A stretch of DNA of 64,000 nucleotides from an uncultured Clostridia bacterium (lineage in GTDB: Bacteria > Bacillota > Clostridia > Christensenellales > Borkfalkiaceae): assembly GCA_944341075.1 (NCBI GenBank), contig CALVLV010000001.1, positions 62,001-126,000 on the forward strand, given 5' to 3'. The first letter of the stretch is position 1; each line of letters begins with the position of its first letter. The position numbers were made by a program, and so were the translations under genes. The notes under the pieces are model-generated. The model was not told where the DNA came from and ran no database searches. It saw only the letters and a program-made list of their open reading frames with translations. This document shows, piece by piece, positions 33,777 through 41,427 of this stretch.

Positions 33777-34220
33777 TCAGTCCACCCTGCCGAGAAGATA
33801 ATCTACAGAACAGCCGAAGTATGCCGCCAGCTTTACAATAGTATCGCACGAAGGCTGCGACTTGCCGTTCAGCCAGCCGTATATCACGCTCCACGAAATA
33901 TGCGCCTGCTTATGCAGCGCATAAAGACTGCTTTGCGACTGCGCAATAATTTCGCGCACCCTTTGGCCGAACGGGCGGACAGGCTTATACGCTACATCTT
34001 CGCGCGGATAGTCGCTCAGCCCGAGCAGAAAGTCCGCCGAGCAATTGAAATGCTCTATAAGCTTTATAAACGTATCGTAATTGGGAGCATTTTTACCGTT
34101 GAGAATATCGGAGAGCTTTGTTCGCCCCGTATGCAGCTGTTCGGACAATTCCTTCTGATTTATTCCCCTTTCCGCCATCAACTCTTTTAAGCTTTCAGAA
34201 ACTTTCGACAGATTAACCAT
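33777..34220 (-). CDS. Two-domain Xre-family repressor
   Basis: 147 residues made of two Xre/HTH_3 domains in tandem. The first (1-68) holds NQKELSEQLHTGRTKLSDILNGKNAPNYDTFIKLIEHFN. The second (80-147) holds SSLYALHKQAHISWSVIYGWLNGKSQPSCDTIVKLAAYFG. Each ends with the same '(S/V)(A/D)(F/Y)LLG' cap, suggesting internal duplication. It is divergent from a small interrupted gene whose promoter overlaps a palindrome, so it likely represses that promoter. The start at 34220 has a weak AAGG site. Confidence 0.88.
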   Translation of the reverse strand: MVNLSKVSESLKELMAERGINQKELSEQLHTGRTKLSDILNGKNAPNYDTFIKLIEHFNCSADFLLGLSDYPREDVAYKPVRPFGQRVREIIAQSQSSLYALHKQAHISWSVIYGWLNGKSQPSCDTIVKLAAYFGCSVDYLLGRVD

Positions 34221-34259
34221 AAAATAGACCTTTTTTTACAATCTATTCTCTTCTGAAAG

Positions 34260-34300
34260 CCGACATTTTTCTTGATATGTCGGAACACAGTAGTTATAAT
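34260..34300 (+). promoter_or_regulatory. Promoter with palindromic operator facing the Xre gene
   Basis: TTGATA (34272-34277), 17 bases, TATAAT (34295-34300). The -35 lies within the palindrome CCGACAT-N10-ATGTCGG (34260-34283), a natural operator for the adjacent repressor. Confidence 0.7.
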
Positions 34301-34358
34301 ATAGTTACAAAAGCAATGCGCACGGCTTTAAATCAATACAGGAGAACTCTATCTGCTT

Positions 34359-34541
34359 ATGAACAATTTTTCAGAAATACAAACCGAATAAAACTACAAA
34401 ACGGACAAAAACTGCCTCTTGGAAGAAATTCTTATAACCATTGGCGATTACTTCAACATGCACGCAGTGCAGACGGGAAACAACGCCGTTCTGAGCTTAG
34501 ATAACGGCCAGCGGTTTATCATCTCTATAGATGAGGCATAA
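34359..34541 (+). pseudogene. Small gene interrupted by an in-frame TAA
   Basis: ATG at 34359 follows AGGAGA about a dozen bases upstream. The frame encodes MNNFSEIQTE, a TAA at 34389-34391, then a protein-like run NYKTDKNCLLEEILITIGDY continuing through NMHAVQTGNNAVLSLDNGQR to FIISIDEA and a stop. The second part looks like a genuine small beta-rich protein. It is either a nonsense-mutated gene, or translation starts later (TTG at 34413). The operator-controlled promoter points straight at it. Confidence 0.45.
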
Positions 34542-34695
34542 AAAACATGCAGCGCGGTCTGCATGCTTTGTACAAACAGAAATATTATTGCGGCATAAAA
34601 ATGGCGGCGGGCGCGCAGTTTACCTGCGCGCCCGCCGCTTATTTGTTGCCGTTAAATTGCTGTTATATTGCCATTAGTTGGGGCATAGTGCCGCA

Positions 34696-35262
34696 TCAAC
34701 GCTTTTTATATCCGCACTTGGGACATACACCGTTTTCGTTGAGGGCTATGCCGCAGAGGGGGCACCTTTCTATGTTGTTGTGCGTTTCAAATTCGGCCGA
34801 GGCAGCGTTTACGCCGCTGGTGAAGGTGATCTTGGCAATGTTCAGCTTATCTTTGAGCAGGTCGTAGACTATCTTTATCATGCCCTCTACCGTCATGGTC
34901 TCCTTGGTTACAACAAGGCGGCAGTCGGGGTAGGCCGTGGCAAGCTCGGTTTTAAAGGCCTCGCCCTTCATTTTATTCTGCGGCGCGCCGTTTTTTATGC
35001 CCTGCTGTTCGTATACCGCAAGTATTGCGGGAAGCAGAGGGTCATCCTCGCGCAGGATGAGCGCGTGGTCGAAGTTTTTAAGCACGTCCCACGCCGTCTT
35101 TTTTATTTCGTTGCAGGGGAAAACCATGTTTACGCCCGGCTCTATGCTGTCCTCTACCTCTATGGTGAGCACGCCCGTATGCCCGTGCAGATACTGCGCC
35201 TCCCCCTTGAAACCGTAAAACCTGTGCGCATACTGCAGATCGAGTGTTGTAATACTTCTCAT
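34696..35262 (-). CDS. queD: QueD-type 6-carboxytetrahydropterin synthase homologue with C-terminal zinc ribbon
   Basis: Family reaction: conversion of dihydroneopterin triphosphate to 6-carboxytetrahydropterin in queuosine/7-deazaguanine synthesis. 188 residues starting MRSITTLDLQYAHRFYG, with YLHGHTGVLTIEVE (zinc His pair) and NFDHALIL, the PTPS core. The catalytic Cys usual in QueD is not obvious. An added C-terminal CPLCG...CPKCGYKKR zinc ribbon is unusual. Start ATG at 35262 behind AAGGAG. No queC, queE or queF is nearby, so the pathway role is uncertain. Confidence 0.8.
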   Translation of the reverse strand: MRSITTLDLQYAHRFYGFKGEAQYLHGHTGVLTIEVEDSIEPGVNMVFPCNEIKKTAWDVLKNFDHALILREDDPLLPAILAVYEQQGIKNGAPQNKMKGEAFKTELATAYPDCRLVVTKETMTVEGMIKIVYDLLKDKLNIAKITFTSGVNAASAEFETHNNIERCPLCGIALNENGVCPKCGYKKR

Positions 35263-35469
35263 AGATACTCCTTGAAAATACGATTTGAATTTACGGGTTC
35301 CCCCGCCACCGTAGTTTCCCATAAATCTTTTATTAAGATTTATTCTTGATTAGATAATATCACAGAATATCTATTTTGTCAATACTCATTCTCAATAATT
35401 AAATATTTTTATGCATAGTGCACATATGACGCGCAGAATATACGGCGGCGAGCCGCATGTGCGGTTTTA

Positions 35470-36669
35470 TTACAATAAAAGCTTTCGCGGCTCGGTAATT
35501 TCCTCATATATGCCCTCGTGCGAGCAGCATGAGAGCTTTATTTCCCCGTTTTTATACAGCGCAAAGTCCTGTAAAAGGCCGAAAAAGCAGTCGGTATCGG
35601 GGTATTCGGCTATCCATGCCCATGTATCCTTGTTGAGCGCAAATATAAAGTGGCATTTAAAGGCGCCGCCGCCCGTGCAATGGTGGAAGAACGAGGGCAC
35701 CACCCTGAGCAGATACGGTTTGAGCGGGGCATATTCGCCCGTCAATGCCTGCTCGGGCGGGGTTGTACCCACGACTTTCAACATCTCTATATGCGTCCTT
35801 TCTACGGCGTCCTCCATCGCGCACATCCAAAATTCCCGCAGGTGTTCGGGCACGCCGTCCGGCCTGGGGTAGCTTTTATACTTTGCGGGGCCTTCGGGCA
35901 GCAGCTCCCACTCCCTGCCTATCGGCCCGTATTTTTGTCTGAAACTCTCCCAAAGGGCGTCGAAGTCGGGGTATTCCGCCCGCTGCTTTGCGGTAAGTTT
36001 GTTATACTCCTCGCGGCAATAGGCATTTGTCCTCTCCTCTTTCAAAGCGAGCGCGTGCGCCGCCTGCTCGTCCGTGAGGAGCCAGCCTTCCTGCCATATT
36101 GCGGTGAGCGAAAAGCTGTCGCAGTCCTTGAATTTTTTGAGCACGTCGTCCATATTGCACCGCCCGAAGGCCTCTTCGGGGGAGATATATGTGAACTTGT
36201 ACAGCGTGCCGTATTCAAAGACCATGTCGCAACTGCCAAATATAAGCCAGCCGTTGGTCTGTATCTCCTGCCTCTCTATCTTCTTGGGCGAAAATTCCCT
36301 TCCCTGCCACAATTTGATGAGGTATACCTCGCTGCCTTTTTTTATCTGCGCGGAGATAAAGTCCTTGAGCCAATTGAGCATTTTTATCATGTTTTCGGCC
36401 GTCTTAAAGCTGTAAGCCTGCCTGTAGCGCGCCTCGTAGTCCAGCCCCAGAGTAGTTTGGATGGCATATATGTGGCACCCTTTTAATATTTTGCGCACTC
36501 CCGTGGCGACCGCGTCCGGCCACAGATTGCCCTCAAAGCGTATGCCGCCGTTATACAGCATGCCGTCCTCGTACATGTCGGGAATGACGTCGTTAAACTT
36601 GTATTCGGTGTGCGCGAGCGGCCTTGTGGTGCCCAGAAACCATATTAGGCTCATAATTTTCTGCCCCAT
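35470..36669 (-). CDS. Large protein of unknown function
   Basis: 399 residues, soluble and rich in Trp and Tyr, no signal peptide or transmembrane helix. I recognise no motif. Stretches such as SLIWFLGTTRPLAHTEY, GWLIFGSCDMVFEYGTLYKF and WAWIAEYPDTDCFFGLLQDF suggest a compact alpha/beta fold. A segment with many Lys/Glu/Tyr (200-250) may be a helical insert. The start could be 36669 (MGQKIM) or 36654 (MSLIWF); neither has a strong site. It stands alone. Confidence 0.7.
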   Translation of the reverse strand: MGQKIMSLIWFLGTTRPLAHTEYKFNDVIPDMYEDGMLYNGGIRFEGNLWPDAVATGVRKILKGCHIYAIQTTLGLDYEARYRQAYSFKTAENMIKMLNWLKDFISAQIKKGSEVYLIKLWQGREFSPKKIERQEIQTNGWLIFGSCDMVFEYGTLYKFTYISPEEAFGRCNMDDVLKKFKDCDSFSLTAIWQEGWLLTDEQAAHALALKEERTNAYCREEYNKLTAKQRAEYPDFDALWESFRQKYGPIGREWELLPEGPAKYKSYPRPDGVPEHLREFWMCAMEDAVERTHIEMLKVVGTTPPEQALTGEYAPLKPYLLRVVPSFFHHCTGGGAFKCHFIFALNKDTWAWIAEYPDTDCFFGLLQDFALYKNGEIKLSCCSHEGIYEEITEPRKLLL

Positions 36670-36977
36670 TATTGTTTACTATTTAAGTTTAAGGCATGCC
36701 CGCCCGTTTGTCAAGGGGTGAATAGGCATAGAAAAAGGCAAGCCAAACGACTTGCCTTTTAATTCTACCTTATTATATTAAGCTGATTATCCGCTTCACT
36801 CAAAACTTCAGAGAAGCAAGCACAAATCCCCCCTGGCTTGCCAAAGGCAAGCCTTCCCCCCTTTGGCAAGGGAGGCAAGGGCGCGTGCGGAAGATTTGAG
36901 GGAGCTTACTAAAACGTAAGTGACCGAAGATACCCGTAAACGCAACAAAGTTATGCGACGCTTATATGAAGTTTTAA
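36670..36977. other. Spacer with rplA terminator and degenerate repeats
   Basis: Contains AAAAGGCAAG/CTTGCCTTTT (36731-36760), the likely terminator of the rplK-rplA transcript, and a degenerate palindromic segment CCCCCTGGCTTGCC...GGCAAGGGAGG (36827-36870) of the 'CTCCCTT' repeat type. No gene. Confidence 0.7.
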
Positions 36978-37667
36978 TTAACCCTTATTGTAGTTAACCT
37001 TTACACCGGGGCCCATCGTTGAAGTAAGCGTAACGCTCTTGATGTACTGGCCCTTTGCTGCCGAAGGCTTAGCCTTTACGATGGCGTCCATGAGGGCGTT
37101 GAAGTTTTCGGCTATCTTTTCTGCGCCGAAAGACTTTTTGCCGATGGGGCAGTGTATGATGGCGGTTTTATCGAGGCGGTATTCAACTTTACCTGCCTTA
37201 ACTTCCTTTACAGCCTTGGCTACGTCCATGGTAACGGTGCCCGACTTGGGGTTGGGCATCAGGCCCTTGGGGCCGAGCAGACGACCTATACGGCCGACAA
37301 CGCCCATCATGTCGGGGGTGGTGATCATTACGTCGAAGTCGAACCAGTTTTCCTGCTGGATCTTCTGGATCATCTCTTCTGCGCCAACGATATCGGCGCC
37401 TGCTGCAGCGGCTGCGTCAGCCCTTTCGCCCTTGGCGATAACAAGCACCTTTTTGCTCTTGCCGGTGCCGTTGGGGAGCACGAGCACGCCGCGCACCTGC
37501 TGGTCTGCCTGGCGGGGGTCTACGCCGAGGCGGACGTGAAGTTCGATTGTTTCGTCGAACTTAGCCTTGGCCGTGGAAAGTGCAAGGTTAACTGCCTCTG
37601 CGGGGTCGTATGCCTTGGAATGATCGTAAGATTTAACGCTCTCTGCGTACTTCTTGCCAACTTTCAT
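36978..37667 (-). CDS. rplA: 50S ribosomal protein L1
   Basis: 229 residues with [37 protein letters not shown] and the signature [11 protein letters not shown]...[21 protein letters not shown]. Start ATG at 37667 behind ACGGAGG. It lies downstream of rplK in one transcript. Confidence 0.98.
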   Translation of the reverse strand: MKVGKKYAESVKSYDHSKAYDPAEAVNLALSTAKAKFDETIELHVRLGVDPRQADQQVRGVLVLPNGTGKSKKVLVIAKGERADAAAAAGADIVGAEEMIQKIQQENWFDFDVMITTPDMMGVVGRIGRLLGPKGLMPNPKSGTVTMDVAKAVKEVKAGKVEYRLDKTAIIHCPIGKKSFGAEKIAENFNALMDAIVKAKPSAAKGQYIKSVTLTSTMGPGVKVNYNKG

Positions 37668-37755
37668 TATTTTATAATCCTCCGTGTGGTAGTTTGCGAG
37701 GGGTTCGACTTTTTAGAATGGTTATGTCCCCTCTCCCACATATTCAAAAATGCGC

Positions 37756-38181
37756 TTATTCCTCTACGGTTACGCCCATAGAGCGCGCGGTGCCCTTTAC
37801 CATGCTTATAGCGGCCTCTAAAGTAGAGCAGTTGAGGTCGGGCAGTTTGGTCTTTGCTATCTCTTCGACCTGAGCCTTGGTGAGCTTGCCCACTTTGTCC
37901 CTGTTGGGGCGGGCGCTTGCCGTGTCTATGCCGAGCGCCTTTTTAACAAGCACGGGCGTAGGGGGCGTTTTGAGGATGAAGGTGAAGCTTCTGTCCTGAT
38001 AGATGGTAACTACGCAGGGAATTATAAGGCCGGCTTTATCGGCAGTCTTAGCGTTGAATTCCTTGGTGAAACCGGGAATGTTGATGCCGTGAGGGCCAAG
38101 GGTGGAACCTACGGGGGGCGCAGGAGTTGCCTTGCCGGCAGGAAGCTGCAACTTTACTACAGCGGTGATCTTTTTTGCCAT
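37756..38181 (-). CDS. rplK: 50S ribosomal protein L11
   Basis: 141 residues: [20 protein letters not shown], then [15 protein letters not shown] and the C-terminal rRNA-binding signature. Start ATG at 38181 behind TAGGAGG. An upstream open frame has no site. Confidence 0.98.
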   Translation of the reverse strand: MAKKITAVVKLQLPAGKATPAPPVGSTLGPHGINIPGFTKEFNAKTADKAGLIIPCVVTIYQDRSFTFILKTPPTPVLVKKALGIDTASARPNRDKVGKLTKAQVEEIAKTKLPDLNCSTLEAAISMVKGTARSMGVTVEE

Positions 38182-38278
38182 AAATAAAAGTCCTCCTATG
38201 TGGTTATAACGATTTGCGCCAGGAAAAGGTGTATTTAGCGCAATCTCCCACAAAATGGGTTCACGCGAAATCTTTTTG

Positions 38279-38587
38279 CTACGCAAAAATCTTCCGCCGT
38301 GAGGGGTTTTTGTCGTAAAACGGCTTAACGGCGAAAGTAAATTCCGCCTTGCCGTTTTTCGGCATAACTATTTTAAAATTTTCACAAATTTTTCGTGCGG
38401 GCCGCGCCCGAAAAATTTCGTGAGTTTGAGGGGGCCAGCCCCCTCTGGCGACGATATTCTCGACGCCCACATCTATATAATCGTCGCCATTCACCCCTTG
38501 GTGCGCGAGGGCCTTGCCCGCTGCCCTGCCGAAGGACTTCCGCTTGCGGAAAACGGCAGAACGTGCTGACCGAGTAAATTCCGACAT
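38279..38587 (-). other. Doubtful 102-codon open frame between nusG and rplK
   Basis: The 515-base nusG-rplK spacer contains one open frame (MSEFTRSARSAVFRKRKSFG... ending PSRRKIFA). It overlaps hairpins (TTCCGCAAGCGGAA; GAGGGGGCTGGCCCCCTC), has no ribosome site, and is rich in Arg and Pro. It could be a lineage-specific protein, but a dispersed repeat with an accidental frame is equally likely. Confidence 0.25.
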
Positions 38588-38697
38588 TATATATTTAAAA
38601 TAAAAACTATAATAAAGCCGCAGAACGCGCAGGCAAAACACTTTTGCCGATATGTTCTGCAACGTTATTTACAATATCGATGAGCGCAAACGCGCCG

Positions 38698-39297
38698 TTA
38701 CGACTGAGAAGATTCGGGGTTTTCTTCCGCCGCGGCAGGGGCATCTTCTGCCTTGTCCTCTGCAACGGGCGAATCCATCTTTTTTATCTGTATATACTCT
38801 ACCTCTACGTCGGTATTCCTGCCGAAGAGTTCCACATTGACCAGCGCCTTCTGTGAAGAATCGTTGAGTTCCTTTATAACGCCTTCAAAGCCTTCAAGGG
38901 GGCCTGCGTCTATGCTTACCTTGTCGCCTACGGCGAAGTTTGCGTCTACGGCCACCTCTTCAAGGCGCATGCGGCGGATCTCATCCTCCTTCATGGGCAG
39001 GGGCCTGCCTTGGGGGCCTACAAAGCCCGTAACGCCGCGGGTGTTGGTCACCCAATACCACAGCTGGTTGGAGTAGATCATCTTTATGAATACGTAGCAG
39101 GGGAGCAGTTTGCGGTCGACAAGTTTGCGCTTGCCGTTCTTCTCCTCTATGGTCGTCTCCATAGGGATCTTTACGTCGAATATCTGCGACTGAAGGTTGT
39201 TGTTTTCGATAAGCCTTTCAAGGCTGTCCTTCACCATAGACTCATAACCGGAGTAGGTATGAAGGATATACCAGCAAGGCTGAGTCATATCTGCCAT
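38698..39297 (-). CDS. nusG: Transcription termination/antitermination factor NusG
   Basis: 199 residues. The NGN domain opens CWYILHTYSGYESMVKDSL, with PGYVFIKM-equivalent LLPCYVFIKMIYSNQLWY and GVTGFVG. The KOW domain is FAVGDKVSIDAGPLEGFEGVI. A ~25-residue acidic Ala/Glu tail extends the C terminus. The start at 39297 lies four bases after secE. Confidence 0.97.
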   Translation of the reverse strand: MADMTQPCWYILHTYSGYESMVKDSLERLIENNNLQSQIFDVKIPMETTIEEKNGKRKLVDRKLLPCYVFIKMIYSNQLWYWVTNTRGVTGFVGPQGRPLPMKEDEIRRMRLEEVAVDANFAVGDKVSIDAGPLEGFEGVIKELNDSSQKALVNVELFGRNTDVEVEYIQIKKMDSPVAEDKAEDAPAAAEENPESSQS

Positions 39298-39301
39298 AGA
39301 C

Positions 39302-39538
39302 TTATGCTCCGATAGAGGTGATGAGGTTGAGCAGCGCCTGAAGGCCGTAGTTTATGCCCGTTACCACAACAAGGAATACCAGAACGACCACGAGAACTAC
39401 GCCCGTAGACTTGAGCACCTTGGGGAACGAAGGCCACGTTACCCTTTTGAGTTCGGAAAAGACCTCTTTGAGCTTTCTGCCCATGCGAACGAATATATTG
39501 GGTTTTTTAGCGTCTTGCTTGTTATTTGATGCCGCCAT
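39302..39538 (-). CDS. secE: Preprotein translocase subunit SecE
   Basis: 78 residues with the amphipathic ELKRVTWPSFPKVLKST signature and a single transmembrane helix (VVLVVVLVFLVVVTGINYGL). Part of SecYEG. Start ATG at 39538 behind AAGAGG. Confidence 0.97.
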   Translation of the reverse strand: MAASNNKQDAKKPNIFVRMGRKLKEVFSELKRVTWPSFPKVLKSTGVVLVVVLVFLVVVTGINYGLQALLNLITSIGA

Positions 39539-39640
39539 GATTATAACCTCTTGAAAATGCTGTATGCATGCGCACACTTGTTGCGCGCATACGGCGCGGC
39601 GAGCGGGTATAATGCCGCGCGGATAGTGCCCCGTAAAACC

Positions 39641-39805
39641 TTACTTGGTCTCTTTATGCTCGGTGTGCTTTTTGCAGAAAGGGCAGTACTTGGAAATGGT
39701 GATCCTGTCGGGATCGTTGCGCTTGTTCTTGAAGCTGTCGTAATTCCTGTGCTTGCACTCGGTGCATTCAAGGGTTATTTTGGCTCTTACTGATGCCTTC
39801 TTCAT
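39641..39805 (-). CDS. rpmG: 50S ribosomal protein L33 (zinc type)
   Basis: 54 residues: [19 protein letters not shown] ... [18 protein letters not shown] with two CxxC pairs, the zinc-containing C+ form. First gene of rpmG-secE-nusG. A TTGACA-17-TAAAAT promoter is at 39858-39886. Confidence 0.97.
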   Translation of the reverse strand: MKKASVRAKITLECTECKHRNYDSFKNKRNDPDRITISKYCPFCKKHTEHKETK

Positions 39806-39857
39806 TGTAGAAAAACTCCGTACAAAAAAATTACACCCCTTCAAGGAATGTGCAGAA

Positions 39858-39886
39858 ATTTTAGCACATAAAAGGGGCGCTGTCAA
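39858..39886 (-). promoter_or_regulatory. rpmG-secE-nusG promoter
   Basis: Minus strand TTGACA (39881-39886), 17 bases, TAAAAT (39858-39863). Confidence 0.75.
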
Positions 39887-39955
39887 TCAAAAACGACGAT
39901 TTTACAAAATTTTGCCGCTTATTTTTGCAATTTATATATATAATAGTAAAGCACG

Positions 39956-39991
39956 CCCGCCGCGGCACAATATGTTGTGGTAAGGCGGGCG
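39956..39991 (-). terminator. Possible hpt terminator
   Basis: GCCCGCC / GGCGGGC stem with a 22-base structured loop, about 40 bases beyond the hpt stop. Confidence 0.5.
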
Positions 39992-40030
39992 CAAAGCAAA
40001 CAAAACGGCAAGCGCGTGCATGCGCTTATT

Positions 40031-40594
40031 TTACTTTTCGTATACCGAGCGGGAAAGTATGCCTATGTAGGGCAGGTTGCGGTACTTGTTGGCATAGTCC
40101 AGGCCGTAGCCCACCACAAATTCGTCGGGGATGTCGAACCCGATGTAGTCTACGTCTATCTCCGTCTGCCTGCGTGCGGGCTTATTTAAAATGCAGCACG
40201 TTTTTACAGAGAGGGCGCCCTCTGCAAGCAGGCGTTCGCGCACGGCCTTTAAGGTGTGGCCGGTATCTATGATATCTTCGGCGATGAGTATGTTAAGCCC
40301 CTTTGCCGTAAAGCCCCTTGAAATGCTTATTTTGACCTCCGTTTGCGGTGTGGTGCCGTTCTGGTAGGAAGAAGCTTCTATAAACGAAAGTTCGAGGGGC
40401 ACGCTTATCTGCCTGATAAGGTCTACGCAGAACACGGCGCCGCCGCGCAGCACGCCGATGACTGCCAGGGGTTTGCCCGCGTAGTCGCGCGAGATCTGTT
40501 CGCCCAGCTCCTTCACCCTTGCGGCTATCTGTTCCCGGGTAAAGAGCACACTCTCTATTGCGGGGTCGGTTGCGTAACTTTTTGCTGAATCCAT
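40031..40594 (-). CDS. hpt: Hypoxanthine (guanine) phosphoribosyltransferase
   Basis: Salvages hypoxanthine and guanine to IMP and GMP using PRPP. 187 residues with AVIGVLRGGAVFCVDLIRQI, the PRPP loop ILIAEDIIDTGHTLKAV, and the purine-site FDIPDEFVVGYGLDY. Start ATG at 40594 behind TAGGAGA. Monocistronic. Confidence 0.96.
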   Translation of the reverse strand: MDSAKSYATDPAIESVLFTREQIAARVKELGEQISRDYAGKPLAVIGVLRGGAVFCVDLIRQISVPLELSFIEASSYQNGTTPQTEVKISISRGFTAKGLNILIAEDIIDTGHTLKAVRERLLAEGALSVKTCCILNKPARRQTEIDVDYIGFDIPDEFVVGYGLDYANKYRNLPYIGILSRSVYEK

Positions 40595-40694
40595 AAAATT
40601 TCTCCTAAAAGTAAAAATACGCGCGGGGCGCACGCCGCAAAACGCCGGCCGAAACGGGCCACGGCGCTGCGGGTAAATACATTATACCCCATAA

Positions 40695-40733
40695 AAAGCA
40701 TAAAGGCAAGCGGCGCACCGCGCCGCCTGCCGC
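40695..40733 (-). terminator. Terminator of the SecB-like gene
   Basis: GGCAGGCGGCGC / GCGCCGCTTGCC hairpin followed on the minus strand by TTTATGCTTTTT. Confidence 0.8.
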
Positions 40734-40751
40734 TTATTTTGCCAAAAAGCT

Positions 40752-41195
40752 TCAGTTGAGTTTTTCTTCGCCGCCTACGGTGAATGCATACACGTCCCTG
40801 TCCTCGGGGAAGATGGGGCCGTTGATGACGGGAAGGTTGAGGGGAGCGATATATGCCGAAGCCGTAAGGTTGGTTACCGCCGCGCGCAGATAGGGGAAGA
40901 GCATCTTTGTGCCCTCTATAACGAACTCCCTCTCCTGCTCGCTGCCTGCGACCATATCCTCCACTTCGAACGTGCCCACGAGGGTGATGTGGATATCGAA
41001 GGGCTTGGGCTCGGCCTCGGTGCTCTCTATCTTGATAGAAAGCGCGATGAAGTTGAGCTTGGGGTTATCCTTTACCTTGCGCACCTGGCGCGAAAACTGG
41101 GGCTTTATATCCAGCCTTGAGTTGGGTTCGAGCTTGACCCTGTTCATTTTGAATGAGAGTTCTTCGGCGCCTACGCCCCTGAAATTGATCTTCAT
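40752..41195 (-). CDS. SecB-family chaperone-like protein
   Basis: 147 residues. The C-terminal half GTFEVEDMVAGSEQEREFVIEGTKMLFPYLRAAVTNLTASAYIAPLNLPVIN matches the SecB core: the helix after 'LFPY.R..(I/V)..' and the 'PxLNLxPVNF'-like end. SecB is a tetrameric export chaperone of Proteobacteria. Bacillota lack classical SecB, but SecB-like proteins occur, some tied to toxin-antitoxin modules. No toxin gene is adjacent. Start ATG at 41195 with a weak site. Confidence 0.75.
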   Translation of the reverse strand: MKINFRGVGAEELSFKMNRVKLEPNSRLDIKPQFSRQVRKVKDNPKLNFIALSIKIESTEAEPKPFDIHITLVGTFEVEDMVAGSEQEREFVIEGTKMLFPYLRAAVTNLTASAYIAPLNLPVINGPIFPEDRDVYAFTVGGEEKLN

Positions 41196-41392
41196 GGTAA
41201 ATATCTCCTGATTTTATATGATTTATTGTTGCCGTGCCGCAGCGGGGCGGCGCGCTGTGCCGCGGAAGGCCTTTGCCCGCCTGCACATTTATATTTTAAA
41301 CCAAAAATGCTGCAAACGAAACAATTTTGCGGCTGTTTTTGAAAACTATAAGCAAAAAAATTAAATTTACCCGTCAAACCGCGCAAACGGGC

Positions 41393-41421
41393 TTGAAAAA
41401 TGGCGCGGCATATACTATAAT
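41393..41421 (+). promoter_or_regulatory. Promoter that predicts a leaderless mRNA
   Basis: TTGAAA (41393-41398), 17 bases, TATAAT (41416-41421). The GTG start codon is only seven bases after the -10, so the transcript should begin at or within a base or two of the codon. No ribosome site exists. Confidence 0.75.
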
Positions 41422-41427
41422 AAACCT

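Noticed and set aside
34277..34504. 75-codon plus-strand frame overlapping the interrupted small gene
   Set aside because: It begins inside the operator, before the predicted transcript start, and its peptide looks random compared with the other frame.
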